Assembly: GCA_017451225.1 (NCBI GenBank)
Contig: JAFSPZ010000048.1
Coordinates: forward strand, 1 to 39,770
Length of the DNA: 39,770 bases
Direction of reading: 5' to 3'
Source: Muribaculaceae bacterium
Lineage (GTDB): Bacteria; Bacteroidota; Bacteroidia; Bacteroidales; Muribaculaceae
Shown: positions 14,062 to 22,759 of the stretch, in pieces
How the letters are laid out: every line of letters begins with the position of its first letter
Numbering within the stretch: position 1 is the stretch's first letter
Position numbers and translations under genes: made by a program
The notes under the pieces: model-generated
The model's database searches: none
Told to the model about the DNA's origin: nothing
The model's input: only the letters and a program-made list of their open reading frames with translations

Positions 14062-14580
14062 TTAATCTTGTTTTGCATAGAATTCCATCTCGGCACCAGT
14101 GCTATCGGCAAGAACGAGCCTATTGTTGTCAAGAGAAACAATCTTCATGTTTTCCAGATCAGGAACCACATTAAGCAATTCTTTCTTAACTTCATCCTTC
14201 CCTTTTTCAATCTCTGGTTTTAACATGCTTTTCATCATTGCCTCGGTTTGATCATCCACGCCATCAATATCGATGTCAATATCAACTTTTGACATTTCCT
14301 TATTAAGTTTCATCTTAAGGTTCTTATCATCGAGCTTGTAGGTTCCAGGAATATCAACTTCCATTCCAATACTCATTTTCATTCCGCTTTCTGACATATC
14401 CTGAACAGCAACAAGTTCGACTTCACATGTACCATTCCTGTCAAAAGTCATTTGAAGTGCAACTTTAGTTCCATCCTTATCAGGAATCATTGTGCACCAA
14501 TCTTTGCCAGTGAGGCTCTGAGCATTAACAGCCAATACCGATGCAAGCATCAGCATCAATGTAAAGAGTGTTTTTTTCAT
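14062..14580 (-). CDS. Small exported protein of unknown function
   Basis: A 172-residue protein with a Sec signal peptide (MKKTLFTLMLMLASVLAVNAQ) and a mature form starting at or near Gln. The mature part is beta-rich with two acidic stretches, KVDIDIDIDGVDDQTEA and KPEIEKGKDEVKKELL, and a WCTMIPDKDGTKVALQMTF opening reminiscent of lipocalin-like small secreted Bacteroidales proteins. No family recognised. ATG at 14580 is preferred over a GTG nine bases upstream, because MKKTLF is a standard signal start. A possible -7 box (TAATTTTG, 14589-14596, minus strand) would leave a leader of only a few bases. A strong terminator follows. Confidence 0.8.
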   Translation of the reverse strand: MKKTLFTLMLMLASVLAVNAQSLTGKDWCTMIPDKDGTKVALQMTFDRNGTCEVELVAVQDMSESGMKMSIGMEVDIPGTYKLDDKNLKMKLNKEMSKVDIDIDIDGVDDQTEAMMKSMLKPEIEKGKDEVKKELLNVVPDLENMKIVSLDNNRLVLADSTGAEMEFYAKQD

Positions 14581-14670
14581 AATAATCACAAAATTAAAAT
14601 GTATAGTTAATAAAAAAGTATTTATTCTAAAACCATTAGATAAATTTCTGTAATAAAGGTTTAACAGTCC

Positions 14671-15474
14671 CTATTTCTGCGTTATTCTCGTGGGCTTGTA
14701 ACCATGTTCAAGGCGATACTTGCGCACGTCGGCAAAGAGGTCGGTAGCATAGACAAAGTTGTTGAGATTCTCGTTGTCGACGTTGTAAATCTCGTCTTTA
14801 TTGCCTACCCAGCCCACATGGCCCTTGTAGATGAACACGATGTTCTCGCCAATTCCCATCACCGAGTTCATGTCGTGGGTGTTGATGATAGTGGTAATAC
14901 CAAACTCATGAGTGATGTCAAAAAGCAACTCATCAATCACAATCGAGGTCTTGGGATCGAGGCCCGAGTTGGGTTCATCACAAAACAGATACTTGGGGTT
15001 TAACGCGATGGCGCGTGCAATGGCGGCGCGCTTCTGCATACCACCACTGAGCTCGCTGGGATACTTGTTCTCGCTACCGGTGAGGTTCACACGGTCAATG
15101 CAGAATTGAGCGCGCTCCACTTGCTCGGCAGGGCTCATCTTGGAGAACATCTTCAATGGAAAAATGACGTTGCCCATCACAGTCTCGCTGTCAAAGAGCG
15201 CTGAGCCCTGAAACAGCATTCCAATCTCCTTGCGCAATTCCTTCATGGCCTTGTCGTCGAGCTTCGTGATGTCGCGGCCGTCATAGAGAATCTCGCCACT
15301 ATCGGGCTTGAAAAGCCCTACTAGATTCTTCACCAGAACAGTCTTTCCCGATCCACTCTGACCAATTATCAGGTTCACCTTTCCGTCATAGAACTTGGCA
15401 TTGACACCAAAGAGAATCTGCCTGCGCACATCTCCATCCATGAACGATTTCTCAACATTCTTAACTTCAATCAT
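14671..15474 (-). CDS. ABC transporter ATPase, MlaF type
   Basis: A 267-residue ABC ATPase of the MlaF/Mkl family, which energises phospholipid traffic between inner and outer membrane with an MlaE-type permease. Walker A IGQSGSGKT (residues 37-45), signature LSGGMQKR (about 143-150) and Walker B YLFCDEPNSGLDP (about 162-174) are intact; the H-loop is INTHDM. It follows the permease gene by 11 bases on the same strand. The C-terminal 25 residues (FADVRKYRLEHGYKP) extend beyond the minimal domain. No Mce-domain (MlaD) gene is adjacent; in this phylum it is often elsewhere. Confidence 0.92.
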   Translation of the reverse strand: MIEVKNVEKSFMDGDVRRQILFGVNAKFYDGKVNLIIGQSGSGKTVLVKNLVGLFKPDSGEILYDGRDITKLDDKAMKELRKEIGMLFQGSALFDSETVMGNVIFPLKMFSKMSPAEQVERAQFCIDRVNLTGSENKYPSELSGGMQKRAAIARAIALNPKYLFCDEPNSGLDPKTSIVIDELLFDITHEFGITTIINTHDMNSVMGIGENIVFIYKGHVGWVGNKDEIYNVDNENLNNFVYATDLFADVRKYRLEHGYKPTRITQK

Positions 15475-15485
15475 AGCCGAGTTGT

Positions 15486-16235
15486 TTACATCATTAATAA
15501 CTTGGTCAGAAGCACGTCGGTGAGCAGAATCATGATATTGCTCATTACCACTGCGTCGGTACTTGCTTTACCCACCTCGATAGAGCCGCCCTTGACGGTG
15601 TAACCATAGTAGGACGATATGCTGGAAATAATAAACGCAAAGAACAGTGACTTGATAAGAGCGAACCACACATACCACTCTATAAACAAGGTCTGTATGC
15701 CATAGACATAGGTATCGACATCAATAATTCCCGTAATAACGCATATCATATATCCGCCAAAGAGACTCGTAGCCATACAAATAATCACCAAGAATGGCAT
15801 GATTGTCACCAACCCTGCTATCTTGGGCATTATCAAGTAGTTGGCACTGTTGATTCCCATAATATCGAGAGCGTCAATTTGCTCGGTCACGCGCATCGTG
15901 CCTATCTCACTGGCAATGTTACTGCCAATCTTTCCCGAGAGGATGAGACACAAAATCGACGAAGAGAACTCAAGCAAGATAATCTCGCGTGTGGTCAAGC
16001 CCACCGTATAACGCGGCAACAAGGGATTGCTAATGTTAAGCTTTATGAGCAATGTACATAGCGCACCAATGAATAGCGACACGATGAGAATCAAGGGAAT
16101 GGAATCAATTCCCAACTTGTAAATCTCACCCATATAGCGCTTGAAGAATTCCTTCCATTTATCAGGTATTCCTATGCTGCGCCACATGAGCATGCAATAT
16201 GAACCTAATTTCTGTAATGAGTTTGTCAAAACCAT
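15486..16235 (-). CDS. MlaE-family lipid transport permease
   Basis: A 249-residue inner-membrane permease with five to six hydrophobic segments and the MlaE family signature MRVTEQIDALDIMGINS (EQ-I-D-A-L motif) followed by a proline-containing YLIMPKI segment. Together with the MlaF-type ATPase it forms the core of a Mce/Mla lipid importer or retrograde transporter that maintains outer-membrane asymmetry. The ATG at 16235 (MVLTNSLQKLG) is chosen: a further 13 codons to a TTG at 16274 would overlap the -7 box (16272-16279). It is the first gene of the pair. Confidence 0.93.
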   Translation of the reverse strand: MVLTNSLQKLGSYCMLMWRSIGIPDKWKEFFKRYMGEIYKLGIDSIPLILIVSLFIGALCTLLIKLNISNPLLPRYTVGLTTREIILLEFSSSILCLILSGKIGSNIASEIGTMRVTEQIDALDIMGINSANYLIMPKIAGLVTIMPFLVIICMATSLFGGYMICVITGIIDVDTYVYGIQTLFIEWYVWFALIKSLFFAFIISSISSYYGYTVKGGSIEVGKASTDAVVMSNIMILLTDVLLTKLLMM

Positions 16236-16271
16236 ATTTCTCGTATTATTCCAACTTTTGGAAACAACTTG

Positions 16272-16279
16272 CAAATTTA
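16272..16279 (-). promoter_or_regulatory. Bacteroidota -7 box for the MlaE/MlaF pair
   Basis: Minus-strand TAAATTTG matches TAnnTTTG, 36 bases before the ATG at 16235. No TTG occurs at the 20-base spacing. Confidence 0.6.
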
Positions 16280-16421
16280 GTAAATAGTTTTGATTAACAC
16301 ATAAAAGGCTTTTAATTTTAATTCCTAAAAAAAGAAAAAATAATAGTTTTTACATCGTTATAACTATTTTATCATGCTATGGAACCGTTTTAATAAAAAA
16401 CTTAAAATCGCACACTATTTC

Positions 16422-16452
16422 TTGCTCGGTATTACTTTTTTTTGTAATTTTG
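16422..16452 (+). promoter_or_regulatory. Complete Bacteroidota promoter for the acyltransferase
   Basis: TTG (16422-16424), 20 bases, then TAATTTTG (16445-16452), 36 bases before the ATG at 16489. The region from 16280 to here is AT-rich and holds nothing else I can name. Confidence 0.7.
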
Positions 16453-16488
16453 AGACTTAAAAGTTTTTGACAGAATTGTTCTGTTTTA

Positions 16489-17685
16489 ATGCACGATTTT
16501 ATGGAAAAAGAGAATATTATTATACCCAGTGAATTTACCGACATTTGCCCCATTCAGGACAAAGACTTTCACAATGAGATGTCAATTCTGGTCAATGAAC
16601 CTATGTTCAAGCAGATAGCTCAGATTGTTATGCCAGACTATAACTACAGGCAGTTCAAAATGTTGCTCTTGAGCCTGAACTCAAAATATGACCTTCAAAC
16701 AAAAGTGATGAAACCCTTTATTGATGGTCTACTGGCAAAAACTTCCAACGGACTCACCTTTAGCGGTCTCGAGAACCTTGTAAAAGATGTACCCAATACT
16801 TTTGTCACCAATCATCGAGACATTGTTCTAGACTCGGCTCTGCTAAGTTATCTCATGGTAGAAAATGACATGGACACATGCGAGATTGCCATTGGCAACA
16901 ATCTACTAATATACAACTGGATAACCAAGCTGGTAAGGCTCAACAAGTGCTTTGTGGTCAAGCGCAATCTAGGCAGGATGCAGACTATGGCAGCAGCTCT
17001 TCAGCTTTCGGCCTACATGCACTTCGTTGTCACCCAGAAAAAAGGTTCAATATGGATTGCTCAACGCGAGGGCCGCTGCAAGGACAGCAACGACCGCACT
17101 CAAGAAAGTCTCATTAAAATGCTAACCTATGGCAACAGAGAGATTCCATTCATTGAGAGTTTAAAGGAACTGAACATTGCACCTATTGCTCTTAACTATG
17201 AGTATGACCCCAACGACAGGCTCAAAGCACGCGAGTATCTACTCAAGAGTAAGAACCCCAATTTCAAGAAAACACAAGAAGACGACCTGGTTAGCATGAA
17301 GATTGGCATCGCCGAATTCAAAGGAAAAATACATTACTCATTTGCACCATGCATTAACGACAAACTCGACAAAATCCCTGCCGACCTTGACCGCTTGCTG
17401 ATGGTACAGCGCATATGCAACATCATAGATCATGAGATTCATGCCAACTATAAAATCTTCAAGACCAACTATATGGCTCATGACATGCTGTTTGAAAACA
17501 ATGACTATGCCGACCATTACACCACCGAGGAGGCTAAAATCTTCAATGACTACCTCAATGGCCAGCTCGACAAGATTACCGACATTCAAGTGAGCGACAG
17601 CGACAGAAACTACATGTTAAAGTACATGCTGCAAATGTACAGCAATCCACTCACCAATCAAGTTGAGGCGATAGGAAAAGCGTGA
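16489..17685 (+). CDS. 1-acyl-glycerol-3-phosphate acyltransferase-like protein
   Basis: A 398-residue protein of the glycerophosphate acyltransferase superfamily (PlsB/PlsC type). The catalytic HX4D motif is in TNHRDIVLD (His109, Asp115), and block III appears as WIAQREGRCKDS (Glu194, Arg196), the EG-x-x-(R/S) phosphate-binding motif. It lacks an evident membrane anchor and has a C-terminal helical half of about 200 residues not found in PlsC, as in other Bacteroidota homologues. It would acylate a lysophospholipid or related acceptor. The next codon ATG at 16501 (MEKENIII) is an alternative start. A bidirectional terminator follows. Confidence 0.82.
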   Translation: MHDFMEKENIIIPSEFTDICPIQDKDFHNEMSILVNEPMFKQIAQIVMPDYNYRQFKMLLLSLNSKYDLQTKVMKPFIDGLLAKTSNGLTFSGLENLVKDVPNTFVTNHRDIVLDSALLSYLMVENDMDTCEIAIGNNLLIYNWITKLVRLNKCFVVKRNLGRMQTMAAALQLSAYMHFVVTQKKGSIWIAQREGRCKDSNDRTQESLIKMLTYGNREIPFIESLKELNIAPIALNYEYDPNDRLKAREYLLKSKNPNFKKTQEDDLVSMKIGIAEFKGKIHYSFAPCINDKLDKIPADLDRLLMVQRICNIIDHEIHANYKIFKTNYMAHDMLFENNDYADHYTTEEAKIFNDYLNGQLDKITDIQVSDSDRNYMLKYMLQMYSNPLTNQVEAIGKA

Positions 17686-17705
17686 TAAAGCAAGACACAA
17701 ATAAC

Positions 17706-17738
17706 AAAAACCGTTGCTGTATACTGCAACGGTTTTTT
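17706..17738. terminator. Bidirectional intrinsic terminator
   Basis: AACCGTTGC (17709-17717) pairs with GCAACGGTT (17726-17734) with an eight-base loop. On the plus strand TTTTTT (17733-17738) follows; on the minus strand the A-run at 17706-17710 becomes the T-run. It separates the convergent acyltransferase and regulator-like genes. Confidence 0.9.
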
Positions 17739-17744
17739 GCGTTC

Positions 17745-18341
17745 TTATTCTTTTTTGTACACAATAAAATCCACGCCACCATTATTGCCACACACATATA
17801 TCATTGGTGCTGAATTTTCATGAACAACATTACTTAGAAACAAAGGCTCACCTGCAATTATAAGATGACACGAGAATGTATCTCCAACCGACAAGTGGGT
17901 GTGCTCACGGTTTTCTACAACAAAGTTTCCACCACCTAAGTACCTAACAAAGCATTTGCGGCCTGGCTGCCATTGCAACAAAATGTGATCTCTCTCCTCA
18001 AGATCTTTAATCACCTCAACATGTTTTGACATCACATGACGGCTAATTTCAACATCACTCGAACAAAACATGTCATAATCGTTAAAACCGACATATTTCG
18101 ACAACACATTAAGGGTCGACTTGTTAGGAACTGCCTTATTCTTGACATATCCCCAAATACGCATTAGCGTGCTAACACTAATTGACACTCCACATGATTC
18201 TTCAATTTCATTTCTTAATCGCTTAAATCCACTTGGCGAAATAACCTTCTCATTAAACCTATTCTCTACAGCTAAAACAAGTTGTTCAATTTCTTTATTG
18301 TTGTTATCTCTATACACTCTTTTTATATGTTTATTATACAT
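17745..18341 (-). CDS. Putative DNA-binding regulator of unknown family
   Basis: A 198-residue cytoplasmic protein. The N-terminal half (about 20-95) is helical, with SGFKRLRNEIEESCGVSISVSTLMRIWGYVKN, a pattern compatible with a helix-turn-helix, and then NKSTLNVLSKYVGFNDYDMF. The C-terminal half (about 110-198) is beta-rich (VRYLGGGNFVVENREHTHL, GEPLFLSNVVHENS). Similar two-part proteins occur in Bacteroides/Prevotella, but none has a function I can name. It is divergent from the four exported-protein genes that follow, so it could control them. ATG at 18341 is used rather than a TTG at 18356, which overlaps the -7 box. Confidence 0.7.
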   Translation of the reverse strand: MYNKHIKRVYRDNNNKEIEQLVLAVENRFNEKVISPSGFKRLRNEIEESCGVSISVSTLMRIWGYVKNKAVPNKSTLNVLSKYVGFNDYDMFCSSDVEISRHVMSKHVEVIKDLEERDHILLQWQPGRKCFVRYLGGGNFVVENREHTHLSVGDTFSCHLIIAGEPLFLSNVVHENSAPMIYVCGNNGGVDFIVYKKE

Positions 18342-18353
18342 TTTTATTTCATG

Positions 18354-18361
18354 CAAAATTA
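18354..18361 (-). promoter_or_regulatory. Bacteroidota -7 box for the regulator-like gene
   Basis: Minus-strand TAATTTTG lies 12 bases before the ATG at 18341, leaving a leader of only a few bases. No TTG occurs at 20-base spacing. Confidence 0.45.
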
Positions 18362-18654
18362 GTTTAATTTAATTTTCTATACCTATCAATTTTGTTAAAA
18401 CAGCGTTAATTAATACCATCATCATGTTAATTTAATTTAAATAAAACAATATGATACAAAACATAATTAATAAGAAATAAAATGAAATACTGCTATAGAA
18501 AAGACAATAACTATTTTTGCAAAAACATATTAATTAAAAACAAAAATGAAAAAGTCTACATAACATTTTTTATAATGCCACAATTAGCTTCAAATCCTAA
18601 CAATACAGAAATAAAGTTCAATTTCTGAATATTTTCCCAAATTGCATAAAGTTT
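18362..18654. other. AT-rich divergent intergenic region
   Basis: About 290 bases rich in A and T between the regulator-like gene and the exported-protein genes. The only promoter-like match for the latter is TATTTTTG (18512-18519, followed by CAAAAACA), with a degraded CTG near the -33 position, leaving a leader of about 130 bases. I see no ORF or strong hairpin here. Confidence 0.5.
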
Positions 18655-19110
18655 ATGAAAATCCTCAAAAATTTCAACAGGACATTATTATTGATACTAA
18701 TATTGTCACCTCTACACATTAATGCCCAAATGATATACAATCAATGTTCATCTGGCACTGTTTCTTTAGATATGACTATACTAGAATCAAAAGTGGAAAA
18801 AGCTGTTCCTACTGCTCAAATACAATCAATATTTCAAGTTTTGTTTAGGGGTGTACCGGGAACAAATGTCGAAACACCTCTATTAACAACAAATGAGGAT
18901 GAATGGTTCAACGCTTTTCCTGAATATTTCGAGAGATTGTTAAATGAAAAAAATGGTCGATATCCATCATTTATCGTAAGCTCAGTTTTGTTATCGAAGG
19001 GAAAAAATGAAGACAAAAAAAAATATGTCTCTTTGAGAATTTGTGTAAATGTAAACGCACTTAATCATGATTTAGAGAATCATGGAATCAAGCGTCGCTT
19101 TGGACTATAA
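18655..19110 (+). CDS. Exported protein of unknown function, first of a four-gene AT-rich cluster
   Basis: A 151-residue protein with a signal peptide (hydrophobic segment ending HINAQ; mature Met-Ile). A short beta-rich body follows, with the C-terminal segment KKKYVSLRICVNVNALNHDLENHGI, a strand-helix pattern also seen in LPP20/CsgG-type exported proteins. No family recognised with confidence. Its base composition is much richer in A+T than ileS or the par region. It precedes the next gene by 12 bases, and all four genes of the cluster are in the same direction, so one operon is likely. Confidence 0.75.
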   Translation: MKILKNFNRTLLLILILSPLHINAQMIYNQCSSGTVSLDMTILESKVEKAVPTAQIQSIFQVLFRGVPGTNVETPLLTTNEDEWFNAFPEYFERLLNEKNGRYPSFIVSSVLLSKGKNEDKKKYVSLRICVNVNALNHDLENHGIKRRFGL

Positions 19111-19122
19111 AACAGCATTATT

Positions 19123-20001
19123 ATGGAATTTAAAAGATTAGCAACTTTTGTTGTCGGAATTACAGTTGCCTATTGTATTTGTGCACAAACACAGGTTAAT
19201 ATTGTACAACCTAAAATTATGGTTCTTCCTAAAACCATAAATGAGGACGATAATCCTATTGAGGTATTAAATCGAGATCCTAACGTTAGAATTATTGTAA
19301 CTTCAATTAAAAATGCCTTCCAAAAAAGAGGTGCAGATATTGTTGACATAGAAGCCAAAATGAATAATGTTAGGAAAAATAGTGTTTTCCAAGAAGGAAC
19401 AACAGGTCAAGAGGATATAAAAAAACAACTTATCGATCGCTCTGGTGCTGACATATATGTAGAAGTTGAGCCCATCGTGAGCCAATCCAACTCTGGCAAT
19501 TGTGTAAAATTAAACATCCAAGCATATGATGTCTCTACAGCTGCTTCATTAGCAGCAGTAACTGCTAATAGTGGAGTGTTTTATGGAGAAATTGGGACTC
19601 TTTCGATGAGAGCTATCAATAAGGTTGCCGATGATTTTTTAAATACTATACAATCGTATATGAATCGCATGTATGTTGAAGGACGCTCCTATGTTGTTAA
19701 ATTTTCGTTTGACTATGGTAGTCTTTACGATATTGATTATGATATGGGAAATGGAGAATTACTAAGTGATGTAATAAATGATTGGATGGAAGATCATGCG
19801 TATAAAAACAACTGCCATTTGGAAGGTACCACATCAACAGGCATGACTTATGATGATTTTAAGGTGCCTTTAATAGGAGATGATGGAAGGAATTATAAGA
19901 TTAATTATCTCTCACGTGAAATACGTCGTTTTTTCAGTTCTATTGGGTTACAATGTAAGACTGACATTCAAGGCGGTGTGATTTATGTAAAAATATTATA
20001 G
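19123..20001 (+). CDS. Exported DUF6175-like protein
   Basis: A 292-residue protein with a signal peptide ending CICAQ (mature TQVNIVQPKI). Residues 28-190 carry the DUF6175-like plan: KIMVLPKTINEDDNP, a helix with NAFQKRGADIVDIEA, RSGADIYVEVEPIV, and a helix after NSGVFYGEIG. The C-terminal part (about 195-292, YVVKFSFDYGSLYDIDY and so on) is a separate beta-rich domain. DUF6175 has no known function; the fold pattern suggests a periplasmic alpha/beta protein resembling CsgG-like domains. Two bases separate it from the next gene. Confidence 0.75.
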   Translation: MEFKRLATFVVGITVAYCICAQTQVNIVQPKIMVLPKTINEDDNPIEVLNRDPNVRIIVTSIKNAFQKRGADIVDIEAKMNNVRKNSVFQEGTTGQEDIKKQLIDRSGADIYVEVEPIVSQSNSGNCVKLNIQAYDVSTAASLAAVTANSGVFYGEIGTLSMRAINKVADDFLNTIQSYMNRMYVEGRSYVVKFSFDYGSLYDIDYDMGNGELLSDVINDWMEDHAYKNNCHLEGTTSTGMTYDDFKVPLIGDDGRNYKINYLSREIRRFFSSIGLQCKTDIQGGVIYVKIL

Positions 20002-20003
20002 AT

Positions 20004-20948
20004 ATGATTCGAGTAAAAAGACAACTAATAATTTGTTTGGCACTAATCATGCCAATTATTTCATTAGCTCAAGTAAATATAACGCTTGTAGTCCCTGAAG
20101 AGCTAGACGAATTAGATTCACATTCTTTTAATGTGCTGAAAAACAGACTTGAACAAATGATGTCGCATTGCGGTGTACAATCGAGTTATGATGCTAACAT
20201 AGTGATGTATCCCGTAGTTACCATAATGGAAAAAGAAGTTATTGGAGGCAGTATGGAAAAGCTATTTCGTTATAATATCGAATTGACTCTTCATGTGGTA
20301 CAGCCTGAAGTAAACACCAATTTCGGCTCCACTTCTTGGAATCTTTATGGTGATGGTTTTTCTGCATCGAAAGCTTTAGTAAGTGCAATTAATCGACTCA
20401 ATCGTAACGACCAGAAATTTATTCACTTCGTTGAACAAATTAAGCATAAAGTTGTCAATTATTATGTTTCTAATCGGTCTGCCTTAATATCTAAAGCTAA
20501 AACCTTAGCTTCACAAGGACAATATGAAGAAGCTATGGGAATTTTATCTGCTTATCCTCAAGGAGTTGCTGGCTCTGCCGAAGTAGATGCAGAGTTACTA
20601 AAAATATATAAACGGTATTCGACAGCTAATTGTTCACAAATGATTAATCAAGCGCGTGCATTATACGCTAAGCAAGATTACGATCAAGCATTGGCCATTC
20701 TTGGAGACGTGGATGCAACTTCATCGTGTGCCTCAGAAGCCAAAGCATTAGAGACACAAATTGGATCACGCATAGTAAGTGAGCAAAGACGAGAGGAGGC
20801 TCGACAGGAGCGAGCTGAGCAAAGGGAATATAATTTGGAAAAAGCGCGATTGTCTGCTGCTCGTGACATTGCTGTGGCATATTATAAACGCAGACAGCCA
20901 AAAATCACATATAATTCTATATATATTCGCAATAACAATTTTTATTAA
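20004..20948 (+). CDS. Exported protein with TPR-like helical repeats
   Basis: A 314-residue protein: signal peptide ending ISLAQ, an N-terminal alpha/beta domain (about 22-155) starting VNITLVVPEELDELDSH and containing SYDANIVMYPVVTI, and then two TPR-like segments: ALISKAKTLASQGQYEEAMGIL (about 162-183) and MINQARALYAKQDYDQALAIL (about 209-229). The C-terminus is a highly charged helix with EQRREEARQERAEQ, then KRRQPKITYNSIYIRN. TPR segments usually mediate protein-protein contact. It partners the DUF6175-like gene (2-base spacing) and precedes the CsgG/FlgT-like gene. Confidence 0.72.
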   Translation: MIRVKRQLIICLALIMPIISLAQVNITLVVPEELDELDSHSFNVLKNRLEQMMSHCGVQSSYDANIVMYPVVTIMEKEVIGGSMEKLFRYNIELTLHVVQPEVNTNFGSTSWNLYGDGFSASKALVSAINRLNRNDQKFIHFVEQIKHKVVNYYVSNRSALISKAKTLASQGQYEEAMGILSAYPQGVAGSAEVDAELLKIYKRYSTANCSQMINQARALYAKQDYDQALAILGDVDATSSCASEAKALETQIGSRIVSEQRREEARQERAEQREYNLEKARLSAARDIAVAYYKRRQPKITYNSIYIRNNNFY

Positions 20949-20955
20949 TTAACCT

Positions 20956-20978
20956 GAACCACTGTTTAAAAGTGGTTC
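20956..20978 (+). repeat. Hairpin between third and fourth cluster genes
   Basis: GAACCACT (20956-20963) pairs with AGTGGTTC (20971-20978) with a seven-base loop; no strong T-run follows. It probably sets a difference in expression of the last gene or stabilises the upstream mRNA. Confidence 0.5.
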
Positions 20979-20996
20979 ATAAAACTTTATTTAAAA

Positions 20997-21884
20997 ATGA
21001 AGAAACTATTAATTACATTGATGTGCTTGGTTGGCATCTTTTCAGCACAGGCACAAATCGCCGAAGTAAAAAAACAAGTAGTTACAGTAGAGCCCTTTGT
21101 AAACAATGGCAACCTTTCCAGTGACAATGTTAACCGTGTCCGCAATGAAGTAGTACAAAGCTTAACGGCTACTGGGCGTGTTATTGTTTTCGACAAAGCC
21201 CAACAAGGTGCAGTAGCAGCTGAGCAAGAACGTAGCAAGAAAACTGCTGCTGACATGCGTGATATGGGAGAAATGGGCCAATATCATTCTGATAAGATTG
21301 TTACAGGATCAGTTAATGCCGCCACTATAACTCGCAAACAAAGAGAAGTAAAGGATTATGTTAAAAAGACCTCACACATGGAAACATATTATGAGGCATC
21401 TTTTTCTTATCAAATCAACATTGTAGATCCTAATACTGGAGTTAATACTTATAGCAACGTTTTTACTGCCAGCGCGACAGGTGAAACAGAATCTGTTGCC
21501 TTAAACAACGCTTTAGGTGCTGTTGGAGTTGGATCAAAAGACTTCGTTGAGGCTAACTTTGGACTTGCAGGACAGATTGTGCAAGTTTATAAAACAAATA
21601 AGAACAACACAAAAGCCGAAGAAGTATATATCAACCTTGGCTCTTCACATGGTATTGCTAAAGGAAACCGCCTGAAAGCATATGCACAAATAAATGTCGC
21701 AGGGGAGATGTCAAATAAAGAAATTGGAGAGTTGGAAGTAAAAGAGGTGGCTAGTGGCAGCCGAGCGTTGTGTAAAGTTAAAAAAGGTGGCGAAGACATT
21801 ATCAAATTAATGAGTGAGAACGCCACAATTAATGTCGAATCATATGCTCACCATGGTTTCTTTGAAAGAGGCATCTTTAAGTAA
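20997..21884 (+). CDS. Exported CsgG/FlgT-like protein
   Basis: A 295-residue protein with a signal peptide (MKKLLITLMCLVGIFSAQAQ; mature IAEV). The first half (about 25-190) follows the CsgG-like plan: KQVVTVEPFVNNGNLSSDNVNRVRN, a helix, DKIVTGSVNAATITRK, a strand-rich section, and NNALGAVGVGSKDFVEANF. The C-terminal part (about 205-290), EEVYINLGSSHGIAKGNRLKAY then EIGELEVKEVASGSRALCKV, resembles the C-terminal domain of FlgT-like proteins. There is no lipobox, unlike CsgG lipoproteins. It could act in outer-membrane-associated assembly or secretion. A strong terminator follows. Confidence 0.7.
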   Translation: MKKLLITLMCLVGIFSAQAQIAEVKKQVVTVEPFVNNGNLSSDNVNRVRNEVVQSLTATGRVIVFDKAQQGAVAAEQERSKKTAADMRDMGEMGQYHSDKIVTGSVNAATITRKQREVKDYVKKTSHMETYYEASFSYQINIVDPNTGVNTYSNVFTASATGETESVALNNALGAVGVGSKDFVEANFGLAGQIVQVYKTNKNNTKAEEVYINLGSSHGIAKGNRLKAYAQINVAGEMSNKEIGELEVKEVASGSRALCKVKKGGEDIIKLMSENATINVESYAHHGFFERGIFK

Positions 21885-21960
21885 TAATAGCAATAAAAAC
21901 TATTATATTTGTTTTTACATCTATAGATATTACAATTTGTAAAACATTTGAATAATATAG

Positions 21961-21994
21961 AGGGTGTTCAAATTGAGTTTTGAACACCCTTTTA
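21961..21994 (+). terminator. Intrinsic terminator of the exported-protein cluster
   Basis: Perfect 12-bp stem AGGGTGTTCAAA (21961-21972) and TTTGAACACCCT (21979-21990), six-base loop, followed by TTTTAT. The rest of the interval to 22148 contains AT-rich sequence without a gene. Confidence 0.9.
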
Positions 21995-22148
21995 TATCAA
22001 TCATTGTCATCAAGTCCCATATAATTCACAATTTATAATTTGTAATGCTTGTAAATGAAACTATAGTTATACAGTGCTCCTACCATAATCTAACTCTAAA
22101 TCAAAAGATCGAGTAAATGTAGCATAAAAAAGGATGATGTATTAAATA

Positions 22149-22751
22149 TCAATTAAGATAGATATCGGTGGGCCAGTTCTGCCACATGCGGTACTGCTGG
22201 CCGAATAGGTTCACTGCCTCTCGCCAAATGTGCTCGTCGGGGGTGTCGAACACCAGTTGGGCTGCGTTTTCTTTAAGCAACGCCCAGTCATGTCTGCTCA
22301 CTTCTTCATCGAGTTGGCCTTTAGTCCATCCGCTGTAGCCCACCATGAATTTCACCTTTTCTTCGGGATGCTCGAATGACTCTAGAAACATCTTTATCAT
22401 GTCGAAATCTCCGCCGTAGAACAATCCGGGAGCAACCTGCACGCTCTCGGGAATTGACAAGCCAATGGTGTGAAGAAAGAACAGCATATTGGTCCCTACT
22501 GGTCCGCCCAGATAAAGCGGCAGTGGGACTTTGCACTCAAGCTCTGGAGCCACCTCGGTAATAGTAAAGCGGGTGGGCTTGTTGATGATGAAGCCCATAG
22601 AGCCTTCCTCATTATCATGGTCAACAATCAAGGTGACGCTACGCTTGAAGCAAAAGTCCTCGACAGTGGGCTTGGCAACAAGCATCGAGCCGCGTGATGG
22701 CTGCGGTTGATTGTCGAGCAAATTGAATATGTCAAGGTTTAAATCATCCAT
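22149..22751 (-). CDS. YqgE/AlgH family protein
   Basis: A 200-residue cytoplasmic protein of the YqgE/AlgH family (UPF0301). Recognised from PSRGSMLVAKPTVEDFCFKRSV near the N-terminus, the GSMGFIINKPT motif (about 58-69), the LGGPVGTNMLFFLHT segment, and VGYSGWTKGQLDEEV. The family's role is unclear (a regulator of alginate in Pseudomonas; widespread otherwise). ATG at 22751 is chosen because the preceding in-frame segment overlaps the promoter; the -7 box is only eight bases upstream, so the mRNA would have a very short leader. Convergent with the exported cluster, divergent from the aspartate kinase. Confidence 0.9.
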   Translation of the reverse strand: MDDLNLDIFNLLDNQPQPSRGSMLVAKPTVEDFCFKRSVTLIVDHDNEEGSMGFIINKPTRFTITEVAPELECKVPLPLYLGGPVGTNMLFFLHTIGLSIPESVQVAPGLFYGGDFDMIKMFLESFEHPEEKVKFMVGYSGWTKGQLDEEVSRHDWALLKENAAQLVFDTPDEHIWREAVNLFGQQYRMWQNWPTDIYLN

Positions 22752-22759
22752 TTCGAACG

